Source of the DNA: Deuterostichococcus epilithicus
Lineage: Eukaryota > Chlorophyta > Trebouxiophyceae > Prasiolales > Stichococcaceae
Assembly: GCA_033439295.1 (NCBI GenBank)
Contig: JAVTLE010000008.1
Coordinates: forward strand, 1,860,001 to 1,924,000
Length of the DNA stretch: 64,000 nucleotides
Direction: 5' to 3'
Under the pieces are notes generated by a model. The model had not been told where the DNA came from. It worked only from the letters and a program-made list of their open reading frames with translations, and searched no databases. Positions 1-11,200 of this stretch are shown here, piece after piece (within the stretch, counting starts at the first letter, position 1; each line of letters begins with the position of its first letter). A program made the translations under genes and the position numbers.

Positions 1-3000
1 TAGAGTTGGGCAGGGGCTCGTCCCAGAAGGGGTCCGCCGTCATGACTCGCCGTTGACACCGCGCCCATCTGCACAGGAGGACTGAAGCGTGGGGCACGCT
101 ACGCCGTGCGTGTCAACCAGACTTTCATGCGCCAGCAACTTCACATCGTGTGAAATAGGCATTCCTCCAATGTTTGTGTAGAGGCATCAACTGCGTACCC
201 AAAGTAGAGCATGAAGTGGTTTACGATCTGCAGTGGCACAAGACGGCATGCTTTGAACTGAGAACAAATTGGAATGGCACGGACCAGTAAATAGGACGAG
301 CAGAACTTCCAGGTCAGAATGGCATCCGTTATATTGAAGCTTCGTGTCCATTGTACTCCACTCACCGGCACAATGTAGCTCACGATCAGAACACCAGTAG
401 CACCGGTGACCGCCAGCGTCTGCGACACAGCGGCTCAATGGGTCAGCGCCGTAAGATGATCGGCACGATCCATGCATGTGGCAGCACAGTCTTCAAGGTG
501 GCGGCGGACGCACGGCAGGCATGCACCCTCGAGATCGGAATGCGGGCTTCGGTGTCCATCCAGCCAGCACAGCACAAGCAGGCGTGTCGGTCAGGGCTGC
601 GGGCTGCACCTGGCCAGAGCTGCTAGGGGCGAGCAGGCCCACAAGCAGCATGATGATGGTGATGACCGCCACAAGGAAGACCTTGCGCAGGAACGGGCGC
701 TTGTCGATCCGCCCCGGCAGCCAGGCATCCAGCACCTGGCGCGTCGGGAAGACGATGGGCGGCAGGCTGAGCGCCAGGTATACTGCGTGCAGCAGAATGG
801 GTAGGACGGCTTCAGCAGGGGTTTGGGCGTTATGGCAGAGGCTGCCTTTGCGGGCGAACGCAACTTGAGCAGTGCTCCGGGAGCGCAACAGTACAAGTGG
901 CATCCACAAGCTTCCAGCAGCTTGGTGACGAAGAAGGTGGGCATGTGATGCAGGCTTCCAGCAAAGCTTCAACAGCTATCGTTTTCACAACCGCTGCGTC
1001 ACAAGATGGTCAGCACCACGGGCGGGGCAGAGCAGGCGGCCCGGCAGGGTGAGTGTCGCACGTGCAATGGAGATATTGATGAAGGCCTGCACGTTATTGT
1101 TGCCCAGGTCGTTCTCCAAAATGTTGCCCGATGTGTCCGCACCAAACCAGGCCGCGCCAAAGAAGCCGATCAGCGCGTCTGCGGATGGAGTTGTGAACTG
1201 TTGCGGGATTCGCTAAGAGCACGGCCCGGGGCGAGTACCGAAGGAGGGACAGCATGCACACAGCACAACGTCTTCTGACAGCGAGTGGACAGGGCAGAGG
1301 GGCAAGAGAGCAACAGCTGAGCATCTGCGCACATGTGATGAATGCAGCGCCTGCGCATAGGAGGGGACGGCACGTTAGAGCAATAGAGGCTTGCTTCCAG
1401 CAGCGGTGCAGTGTCTACGACTCCCCCAGCAAAGGAGGAAAGGGCTGCATGGCAAGAGCACAGGGCCTAGCAACTGAAGCAGCGTTGTCACCCATGATGG
1501 TGAAGCCGACCGCCCACGACAGAATCCTTTCGCCATCCCTCCCGTTCTGTTGTGCACAAAGATGGCACATTCATGAGACCGCCAGACGGCAGGAACGCAT
1601 GGCATGGATGCAGGGTTGCACATGTAAACATGCACTCCGTGCACACCCAGATCCACCTACCGGCATTTCGATGAGCATAGGCAGCATAACCGGCTGACTG
1701 CAAACAGAGGCAGACAAGTTGTCGAATCCTTTCTTTCCCACCCAGATGTTCCCTGAGTCCTTTCCTTGCACAATGAAACCATCTCCAGAGGCTTTGGCGG
1801 TGCGCAAAGCAGCACTCACATGTAGAATGCGAAGCCAAGCGTGGAGATGCTGTTGACGATCCCATCTGCAGCAGGAAAGGAGAATTGGATAAGCACGCGT
1901 CTCCTCGGCTCTCCAAGCCGCATCTCGAGGCAGCAGAAGCAAAGAGTGCTACATCCTGAAGTCACTGCGCACCTTTCGAGCCAAAGCCGCTGACTTCAAA
2001 CCCGTCAGGGATTGCCGGTAGGGACCGAATGATGCACTGGACCATGATCCAAACCTGCAGACATGCATTCGAACGTCACCGCCTTGAGCAGTAAGTATTA
2101 CAATTGCAAGACAAACAGCCGTCAATAACGCACCACAAGGAAGATGACGAGTGCGAAACCCACGACGCCTGCATAGTCGAGCTGCATCGCAAGATGAAAC
2201 TCGTGAGAACTCTCGACATGAGTACGGACTATTGCTCGGCCAAAGTTGACACTGGTGTCGTGAACGGCCGGCTGATGGCACATCAGTTAGAAGAAGCGAA
2301 GCTCTCACCGATGTCAGGTTGTTCAGCAGGCATAGCGGGCAGACGATGACCAGGACACAGATCACCATCAATAATCTCCCGCTGCCATTCGTCAACGCCC
2401 TGGCCCCCACGAAGGATGACACTCTTCAGCTTCACATCACCTCTTGCGGCAGCAGTCTTACCCCATCCAGCCACCAGCCACCAGGAAGGCATCAGCCACT
2501 AGGCATCACAGGCATGAGCCACCACAGGAGCGGCAACCATAGAGGAACTGTTCTGCCATCTCGGCATGGAACTGACTCACTTGGGTGGCGTTGAAACCTT
2601 CAGCAATCCCACCGAGAATGCCTCGCCGATCTGGGACACGCCACCGGCAAGCGTGCCCAGCAGCAGGATCACGATGCCAAATTGGGAAATGAACCGCCAG
2701 ATGGGTCCACCGACCTGGGAGCAATGCAGACGTCTTTCCGTTAAATCGTGAATGATTGTGACAAGGGCGTCAGGTGGCAGCATATAGAACAAGGGTTGGG
2801 CGCAGGAGCAGGCGAAGGCGGCACCGCATAGCTCAGCGTGTCGTAGTCGACCGTCCGAGTGATGCGGCACTGCCTCAGCAGCAGGACGCTGGTGTAGTAG
2901 TTAACAATTGCAATCAGGACTAGCAGAAAGAATCCTGGACGCGGGGACACAGCACACAGGTTCAGTGGCGCCGCGGCAGAGTGCCAGGCAAGCGCGGGCT

Positions 3001-3840
3001 GGGCTTGCGGCTTCCAGACGCTCAGCTTCCAGGCAACGACTCGGAGTCGCATGCGCAGCATTGCACGTCCAACAGGCAAGGCTTACCAGCACAGATGCCC
3101 GTCTCCGCAAATGCGCCTGCCGCAGACGAACAGGAGGTTGAGAGGAAATCAATAGGATGTTCGAGGCCGCCCGTGACTCGGCATGCATTTCGAGCATGCT
3201 TTACGGTTTTGGCACAGACGGCAGAGGCCTATCTGAGACCCAGCACTTGCTGCATTTCTGAATTTGGTGGGGTATGATGCAATCAGCAGCCTCACCTGAG
3301 ATAACAAGCACAGCGCTTCCCATGATGCCCAGGATGAGGGTGGCTGTGGAGCTGAAGAGCGCATGTTTATTGGCCCGTGGGCGCAGCACCTGCACATCAG
3401 CCGCGCAACGCATTCACAGGCATTAAGGTGACATGCACAAGAAGCCATCAGCCGCGGCCCCCTTTACAGCCAAGGCATGAGGTCCTGCACATCAACGCGG
3501 CCGTCCGATCGCCGTGAGGCAACCCTTCACATGCATCTCTGTCCTAGTCAGGCAGCCCTCCAGCTAGGGCAACCAGCACATGACACAGCGCCAATGCAAT
3601 GGCTGCGCCAGCTGTACGAGGCCCGAGAAACAAAACAAGTATCCGTGTTATGGCCTGGACTATAAGTGGCAGCAGCAGAGATGGCTGTACCGCATCGGCG
3701 TCCGGCTGTGTGGGTGCATCGAGCAAACCGAGCGGTACAAGCGGAGCTCCGAGCTCAAGCGAGCTCGGCTCGCCGCCGAGTAATGGTGTCACATAATACT
3801 CGGAATGCAGCCGCGCCCGCCGCAGCGGCGAAGAGTTCAT
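1..3840 (-). CDS. AAAP/SLC38-type amino-acid transporter, 3' end beyond window
   Basis: Multi-exon membrane transporter of the amino acid/auxin permease family, expected to move neutral amino acids across the vacuolar or plasma membrane. The start ATG is at 3840 and a soluble N-terminal exon runs to about 3698. Recognisable membrane exons follow: 3389-3296 (ends ILGIMGSAVLVISG), about 2935-2826 (FFLLVLIAIVNYYTSVLLL, then a TVDYDTLSYA block), about 2727-2590 (QFGIVILLLGTLAGG), about 2395-2320 (LLMVICVLVIVCPLCLLNN), about 2180-2110 (YAGVVGFALVIFLVV), about 1866-1810 (ISTLGFAFY), about 1700-1667 (VMLPMLIEMP), about 1555-1495 (GFTIMGDNAASVA), about 1200-1040 (FGAAWFGADTSGNILEN) and about 430-350 (TGATGVLIVSYIVPVSG). 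These match the family order, including the xGATxxxxxxYIxP block near the last helices. The end of the protein (WDEPLPN near position 10) appears to continue past base 1. Exon edges are approximate and substrate specificity cannot be read. Confidence 0.8.
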
Positions 3841-4576
3841 TGGGGCGCGCGAACGCGGATTTCATATCTGTGTCCGTGTGCCAGCCAGTTATGGAACTCG
3901 TCAGACGTTTCAATATCGAGGTCTGTGCCGAAGGGCGATCGGGGAGACGGCAATGCAGTAGGCTGGTTCACCTGCTTGGCGGGCCGCTTGGCGGGCACAG
4001 CAGCCTCCATCCTGCGAAGTCAGAGCCTCAAAGGTCCGTCAGGGGTGGCCCCGCTCGCGCGTCGGTGCAGCGCCGTCAGGGAGCGCTGCGCGGAAAATCC
4101 AGCCACGAATGATGTACAGATTGCAGACGCCTCGATTATGGCTGGATCCGGCAGGGAGTCAGCCGCTCGTCCACAAGCCAGCCAATGTTACACACTCAGT
4201 CATAATCCGACGCACGTGGACCTCAAGGCCACGAGGCAGATCCAGCTGTGCAGGACGCCCCGGCTCCATTTGTGCACCTCTACTCAACTCTTCGCGTGTC
4301 CGGGAGGCCGCCGGACGCACACTGGGCGCGTCAGCGTTGGTTTGTGCTGTGAGGACTTGGAAGCACAGCAACTTCACAGCTCTTGGAAAAGTCCACAAAT
4401 TGGACAGCGTCTTGCCGCCGCTCTCGCGGCGTTGTTTCGTCAGGCATTCTGACTGGCACTTGCCGGGCGCGTGGCAGGCCGTCAGCGTCCGTTCTAGACT
4501 CAAGCCGCATACCGCCGTCCTCCGTGGCGGAGGCGGCGCTGCGGGTCATTCTATGCCCCAATCAATAGGAGAGGCC

Positions 4577-4828
4577 ATGGACGTCAAGGTGCTCTTCTTT
4601 GCGCGCAGCCGCGAGCTGACCGGCTCCTCGGAGGCCACGCTCAGCGTGCCGCCCGGTACCGATACCGCGGCACTGCCGGCGCTGCTGCTGCAGGCCTACC
4701 CACGGCTGGAGCAGGTCCTCGACAGCTGCCTGCTGTCGCTCAACTTGGACTACGTAGACGCCGAGGCGCCCAGGCCGCTCAAGGCCGGCGACGAGGTGGG
4801 CGTCATCCCGCCGATCAGCGGAGGGTGA
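4577..4828 (+). CDS. CNX7: Molybdopterin synthase small subunit (MOCS2A/CNX7, MoaD-like)
   Basis: Single-exon 83-residue ubiquitin-fold protein. The C-terminal Gly-Gly is activated as a thiocarboxylate and gives sulfur to precursor Z (cPMP) to make molybdopterin in the cytosol. The start MDVKVLFFARSRELTG and the end DEVGVIPPISGG with terminal GG directly before TGA are diagnostic, and the length is right for the family. Another in-frame ATG lies at 4553 (adding MPQSIGEA). The one at 4577 was chosen because family members start just before the first beta strand. The large subunit (MoaE/CNX6) is not in this window. This is the only intronless protein gene recognised here. Upstream (3841-4576) no other gene was recognised. 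Confidence 0.93.
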   Translation: MDVKVLFFARSRELTGSSEATLSVPPGTDTAALPALLLQAYPRLEQVLDSCLLSLNLDYVDAEAPRPLKAGDEVGVIPPISGG

Positions 4829-5600
4829 GGCGGCATGTGGTGGTGCGCTCGGCCTGGCAGCGCTGTTATGGGAGCACCAGCGTCCGCGCAAGCAGCAAAG
4901 TGAGTCCTGCTGTGCAACGCATGCTTTCCTGCGATCATCATCTCTGAGAGTGCGAGCCTGCACTGGGGCAATGCTGGTTCACACTGCACTGTCTTGACTG
5001 CAGGGTTACAGGGCCATCGCAAAATCGACGCGCTTAACGTGCAAGTGCATGCTTGAAGCGGGTGTCACGACAATCACCGCCCGGATGGGGCCAAGTGCAC
5101 TCAGGCGAGCCTCGACCAGAAAGTGCAGGCGTACATTGCTCATGCAGATCATGCTTGTGTCCTGGCAGACTCAATTGTACAGACTGCAACGGAGACAAAG
5201 CACACAGAAGATGCTGGCTTGGATCACACTTTGTTGAGCTCTGGATTGGTGCCGGTGTACCAGGCATATAGATATTTGAGATTATCTGTCTGTACGTACA
5301 GCCGCCACCCTTTCGCGCACACCCCAACCCCACGGTGACCAGACCCTGCCTGCTTCAGCTGCTTTATGCGCTGATTGTGTGCATGCCTGGCCGACCCCGC
5401 TTCAGTGCATTGCACCAGCCGGCGCTATGATGCCCCCCTCTGGAGAGAAAGAAACGCCAGGGTACGGGCACTACACAAAAGGTCTATGCAACTGGTTGAG
5501 TGACTCATTGGTAGACAGGGCAGGCAAGAACCATTCCATGCACACATGCGTGCAAGGGGCCTTCACTTCAGACCCGAAAACCCAAAGCCCTTTACGATAC
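4829..5600. other. No gene recognised
   Basis: The stretch after the molybdopterin synthase stop codon has no convincing coding exon on either strand and no RNA gene that I recognise. It probably holds the 3' UTR and promoter sequence. Confidence 0.5.
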
Positions 5601-5638
5601 AGCTTGCCCATACAGCCGGCCCCCGTCGCCGTGCCGCG

Positions 5639-6740
5639 ATGGTCGCCGGCTCACTCGCCGCCGCCCTGCACATCGCGTACTCGCTGACGCAATCCTGCAT
5701 GTCTGCGCTGCGTTGGACCTCGTGACTCGTTAAAGCTGCCGGCGCCGCAGTCGCCCTGGACTGCGTCCGTCTGCATGGCGTGGCGCTCGTGCATTCACTT
5801 GCCGCCGCGCCGCAAGCCGGTGCGGCCGGCCCCCCTGCATCCAGTCCCCGTCCCCACACCCCCACGCACAGGGACAAGGGCCAGGAGACTGGACATCACC
5901 TCTCGCGACCCTGGCCGCCATCGGAGCCGTCGTCATTGCAGTGTGGGCGTCCAGGTCCTGCACCGTGCCCAGTCGTCTGCCCCGCTGACGCTGCCGCCGG
6001 CATCGCCGCCGCCGCCGCCAGCGCTGCTGTGGCTGGGCGCCATCTCGTGGTCAGCATCGAGGCGGGTGTTGCCGGCGCTCATGAGCGCTGCGCAAAGCGC
6101 CAGCCCTCGCGACGCTGCGTGCCAGGATCGCCTTCACATCGCCAGAGATGCCAAGGCGCGCCGCAGCATCATCCAGGCCCACAAGCACGGCTGTGTCGCG
6201 GTAGCAAAACATACTCTCGTCAGCAGTGGTTATGCATGCGGTTGCTGTACCTGTGGTTTCGTAGTACACCGCTCTGCAGAGGACTCTGCAAGGAGCGGTT
6301 GAACAATGCAACATCCCTGAGCGTGTGTCATTCGTTACAGGTTGCCTTCATGTGCATTGCAACCTGGTCGTAGCGGGGATTAAGGCGGCCACCCGATTGC
6401 GGCGCCCTCCGTCATCGAGCTGGCGGAACATGATGGCGGCACATGGCTGCACAGTGCACGCTTGGGTGCAGGGCAGGTGGACCTAAAGTTCGTCAGTGCC
6501 GCCAGCGTTCGACAGCGGGCGGGCAACAAGGGCTTGTGGCGGACCTATGACGCTCGCCGGCGCCGTGCTCTCGTGTGCCGGCTTGCAAGTGCCGCCCGTC
6601 ATCATATTATGCTGGCCGTGGTCCACTCCGAATTGTTGCAGCTGCGCCCGCAGCCCTGTGGTCTTCGGCATGTGCATGCGATTCATGCGTGTCGTACGCG
6701 CGCCTGTGTCATCAACAGGCCTGGGATTGGTGAGAAGCCG
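5639..6740 (+). CDS. Possible multi-exon membrane protein, unresolved
   Basis: Several plus-strand stretches have strongly G/C-ending codons and hydrophobic character: MVAGSLAAALHIAYSLTQ from 5639, LATLAAIGAVVIAVWAS near 5905-5955, ALLWLGAISWS near 6025-6060, and LAGAVLSCAGLQVPPVIILC near 6547-6610. They look like membrane helices of one protein, but I could not join them into a reading frame or assign a family. The minus strand also reads open here (for example DTAVLVGLDDAAARLGISGD near 6130-6200), so strand choice is uncertain. Confidence 0.25.
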
Positions 6741-6929
6741 GTTGACGCAGCGCCGGCACGACGGAGGTCCTTTCGGTGCGCTGGTTGGTTGATGCTGGCC
6801 AACCTGGCACACACTCCACCAGGGAGCGGAGGTTTTCTTCCGGCAGAGCAAAGCAGCAGCAGGGCAAATGCAGGCGGCCCGCACTTCCAAACATGGTCGC
6901 CGAGGGCACTGATGCTAAGGAAGGCGTCC

Positions 6930-7414
6930 GGATGCGCCGCTGCCACCCTGGCCGCCAGCAAGAAAAACCCCGCCCGGTAAACCGTTGTGGCGGTCGTTCG
7001 GAAGTACACTTTCCCATCCTTCTCCATCCTCGGGATGTACCTGCGACCGTATCTCTGCACGCGCGGTCAGACCCATCCTCAACTGGAGAGAGGCTGTGCA
7101 ATCTATTAGTCGGTGTCTCTTGTATGTGGCAGGCGCGTGTGGGTGACTAGGTGGCGGACGGGGAATCACTGTTCCATCAGATTATTGAGCGTGTGCTGCA
7201 AGGAGATCTGGTTTCCGCGTCCAGTCCGGTAGGTCGCGTGGCTGGCGGGTGGAGTGCCGCGACTCACTGGCGTCGGAGCAACCTGCACCGGGACGCCTTG
7301 CCCCTGCCGAAGCGGCGGCGCCGGCTGCTGCGCCGCGGGCGGGGGCGACCGCTGCTGCTGCTGTTGCTGCTGCTGCTGTAACGACTCTCGTGGCTGCTGG
7401 TGCCTATCTGCCAT
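6930..7414 (-). CDS. Possible gene with polyglutamine N-terminus, function unknown
   Basis: An ATG at 7414 opens an exon with a short Gln run encoded by CAG/CAA repeats (7349-7380), then Pro/Gln-rich sequence ending in HTLNNLMEQ. A donor at about 7176 (GAACA|GTGATT) would join in frame to an exon at about 7045-6940 reading YIPRMEKDGKVYFRTTATTV, then a hydrophobic AGFFLLAARVAA. No family was recognised. Without splicing, the frame stops at 7166-7168, giving an 82-residue product. Read this as a candidate only. Confidence 0.3.
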
Positions 7415-7519
7415 CCCGCAACTGATGCGGCGATGCCTGCTTATGGCCGCGCGTGTCGCAGCTGCCGTCTGGCACTGACCCCACTGCGACAGTCGCGTTT
7501 TATGGGAGAAAGGGAACAA

Positions 7520-8265
7520 GCAACTGGACGAGTCGCTGGAGTTTAGGGCACTTCCTCACGTGGTTCGAATCGGGGAATTAGTTTGTTGGCTGGGGGGGTT
7601 CCGGTGTCGAGTCAACTGCTGTATGTCGAACTTTGTCAAACTTCTATCCAAGCGCAGAGTTCTGCGCTGCGACGATTGAGTGGCTTCAGCTAGGCATTTC
7701 CGCGTGGCCTTCGCGTCCCGCAGCCTTGCCCGGCTCGCTGACTGAACGGCACGAATCCAGTGCCTGGGTGTGTATGCCGCCACTAAATTCCTCCGCGCCT
7801 TCCCGCCAATGCGTGCTGCACGACATTGATCGAGACCTGTCGCGCAAACCACTGCGCGCGTCCAGTCTCGCTGTTAAGATTGCTACTCCATACTGGTACC
7901 ACTGCTTTGCAAAGCGTTCCGCATCGTTCGGTAAGCAGTTTGGGGTCCAAGGCCGATCCGAGGCCCAGGGTCCGTGCCTTGATTGCACGTCGTCGCTCAC
8001 ACACACAGTGCTGTGATCTTGTGCACAGAATTGAACTGCCTAGGCAATCGCTGCTTCGAGGCGCATCACGCGAATAGGATTCCATTTGCCAACATCGGCT
8101 GCAAGTCTGCAGTCTCGCAGAAGGCCAGCCGGTACCGAAAGTCGGCTGTCAGTCTATATGCGGTCAGTTTCGGGCACTCAATCGATCCCGATCGTGGCAC
8201 TGGTCTGCCAATCACGTCGCATGACTATACTGTGACGCCTGCGGCTTTCCATCAGCCAAGCGAGC
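7520..8265. promoter_or_regulatory. Intergenic stretch upstream of the GT61 gene
   Basis: There is no convincing coding signal on either strand. It lies between the start of the possible polyQ gene (-) and the GT61 start (+), so it probably acts as a divergent promoter region. That is inferred from position only. Confidence 0.35.
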
Positions 8266-11200
8266 ATGGCAGTCGAAGGCAAGCCCGGCAAACGGCGGAA
8301 CTCGGACCGCAAGCATGCCGAGACGGTCAGCGACACGATCCCTGCAAGTCCGGAGGCCGCCAATGGCCGCCGCGGCGCCAGCCAGCAGAACGGCGAATGC
8401 TCACCAGATACCCGTCCCATCAGCCGCGATGGCGACTTTGGGCCGCCTGCAGCTGCAGCTGCGACGTCCAAGACAGCTGTCGCGCCGTCCAGGGCCCTAC
8501 AGCACACCAACAGCAGCTCGAAACGGCAGAGGCAGTCCTTGCGGCTGGTGACGCCATGGCTATGGCAAGCAGCTGCCATGCTGGGCATTGCGGTCGCCAT
8601 CACCGCCCTTACAGGTGCACCGTTGCATGCATATGAAATCTGGTCATGACGCAACCCAGCATCCGCCATGTCAACACACGATGTGCGCTGCTTCCATCAA
8701 CATGTGTGTTCCTGACACAACCTGCGGTTGCACGAATTGCAGGCATGACAGCACCCGGCAGCGGCGCGCAGGGCGACAAAGCGAGCCTACAGCAGGTCTA
8801 CCAGCGCAGCACCGCACTGGCGCGCGGCCCCTTCCCGGCCGGCTGCAAGTGGCGAGCGGTGTCGTACCAGGGGCAGCCCTCGGAGATGTGGGACGTGCGA
8901 GAGTACGAGTACTGGGACGTTCGGCGCGGTCGCTGGGGCCCTGAGCAGCCGGCGGCGTGCGTCGTCCGCGGCGAGCAGAAGACAGAGGAGTGAGTGGCCG
9001 TGCTCTGCATGTTCGCTGGCAGACTGGCTGGAGCAGCCAGCCGGCGATGCAGTCACTGTAGCGCCAGCATTTCGTCAGTATCAGCCCTGCCCGCGCAGAG
9101 GTCCTGCCGTGTCTGGGATGAAGCCCGCCTCAGCGTCTGCGAAGTGTGAGAGCTGCACCTGCAACCTGAGCCACATTCTAAGCCTGGCCGCCTTGCATGC
9201 AGGACCGTGTGGAAGGACGGCTCACCGCGCACGGAGGTCAACTGTTCCGCCAGCCACTGCATGTACGAGAAGCTGTGGTGAGACTTCCGAACACAAACCC
9301 CCAAGCTGTCTGAGCCGCTGATCAACGACCAAAGACAACCATGCCTGCCGACCTTTGTGTGGACCATCAACCACCAGGCAAAGCTGGGCAGACTAGGCTG
9401 GCTGAAGCGCCTGCCGACTCTGTGCGTGCATGCACCTGGCGAATGTGCAATCACAGCTTGAGGTCGCAGACAGCCAGCTCTGAGACCAGGCAACCATGGG
9501 CTTGCAGGTACAACAATGGGCGCTTCTACCTCTTGGTGGACGGTCCAAATGCTGTGGTGCGCACACTGTTTGGAATTGGGAATTTGGAATTTGGAAAATT
9601 AACTATGACTACTTTGGATGGAAGCCCTGAACGATACGGCATTCATCTGTGCGCAGCCACACCCTCATGTAGTGCTTGCTACACTAGTTAGATCTCAGCG
9701 CACGTTGACATGCTCCTGGCTGCACCTCATGACGGCTGCAGAACGACACTCTCGAGCATCCTGCCGTCGCAGGAGAGCTGGAAGAAAATGCGCAACCAGG
9801 ACCTGCACGTGTTGCATGTCCCGCGCCGCATGGCGATGCCGGAAGACAAGGTGCATGCAATCCGCTGCGTGCAGGAGAGCTGGAAGATGACCCGAAACCA
9901 GGACCTGAACGTGCTGCACGTGTCCGACGCCAAGGCGTTTGCCGCCGGGCTCGACGCCCGCGTGGTCTCCGGCGACACCCTCATCTTCGACTTCATCTAC
10001 TTCCTGCACCCAGTGCGCATGGGGCCGCCGCTTGTTTTTCACGGCTGCCGCCCTGCTCGCATCTGCACTGTTCGATGTGCAAGTGAAGTGTCCTGTTTGT
10101 GCTCCCTGAGCAGTAGCCTGCTGTGCAGATCACCGCTCCTGCTCACAGGGCGGCCGGCTGCACATAGAGCGGCCACCTCTTCTGATCGTTTTGACCCCCG
10201 TCTTCCTGCCGCGCAGACGGCAATCGGGCACTGGTGCGAGATGATGTTCCCGCTGTACTCGATCCTGCGCACGGAGCCGGGCTTTGCGCGCCCGGCGGCG
10301 CAGTTCGTGCTGCTCCACCTCAAGCGGTCGCACCTCATGGAGTGGGTGCGAGCGGTGGTCGCGGTCACGCTGGGCGTCGCGCCGGGCGCGCCGCTGCCGC
10401 CCATTGTAGTGCAGGCGGAGCAGCCGGACATAATGCTGCAGACGGGTGCGCGGCAGTCAGCCAAACCCACAGGGTGTTGCAATCGGTGTGTGCGACTGCC
10501 GCGTCATGGTGCATGCTGGTGTCTACCAATGCGCCGCAGGCAGCATCGCGCTCTGCACACACAGTGCAAGCATTAGCGCCAGCTTGGCATGTCAGATGTG
10601 ACTTGCACGACAGAAGAACACAGGCAACACAGATGAGTCGAGCCTCATTGCCGGCCCCTAACCCTGGCGCCGCGCAGTCTCCTCGTGACCCTGAATTCCA
10701 AATCGCAGTGTCGCCGCTGGAGGGGTATGCGCCGCACGAGTGGGTGGTGTTCGAGCGCGCCCTGGTGGTGCGGGACCTGTTCACCGGCGGTACCCGCACC
10801 TTCCACTCGCAGCCCGACGCGCGCGACTTCCGGGCTGCGCTGTACCAGCAGTACGGTGAGAGCTGGCGTCCTTCTGCTTTACCTCTTGTTCTGGTTATTA
10901 CAGATGACGAGTCGCCTGATCGACCGGGTTCGTAGGGAACGATGGGCTGCATAGCATTGATGCGGGAGCGCTTTGGACTCTGGCACTTGGCGGCCGCTGG
11001 GGCTGTGGCTGGTGCCCCGGCCGCCCGCCCAGAGCGGGACAGTGTGATGGAGCTCGATGGAGCCGGAGAGCAGGTTTTCGACGATCTGGGACTTGTTCTC
11101 GATGCGATGTGCACCTGCTGCACAGTGGGATACAGGGTGAAAGCGCTGGTGCTTTCCTGCTTGCAGACCTACCGCCGCCGGTGCCGCAGCCGGCGCCGCC

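Noticed and set aside
3805-4452. 215-codon plus-strand open frame upstream of the molybdopterin synthase gene
   Set aside because: Composition is Ser/Arg/Cys-rich with no conserved block. It overlaps the first exon of the transporter on the other strand.
7550-7590. GGTTCGAATC, like a tRNA B box
   Set aside because: The flanking bases do not form a T stem (CGTGG against CGGGG), and no matching anticodon or acceptor stem is found upstream.
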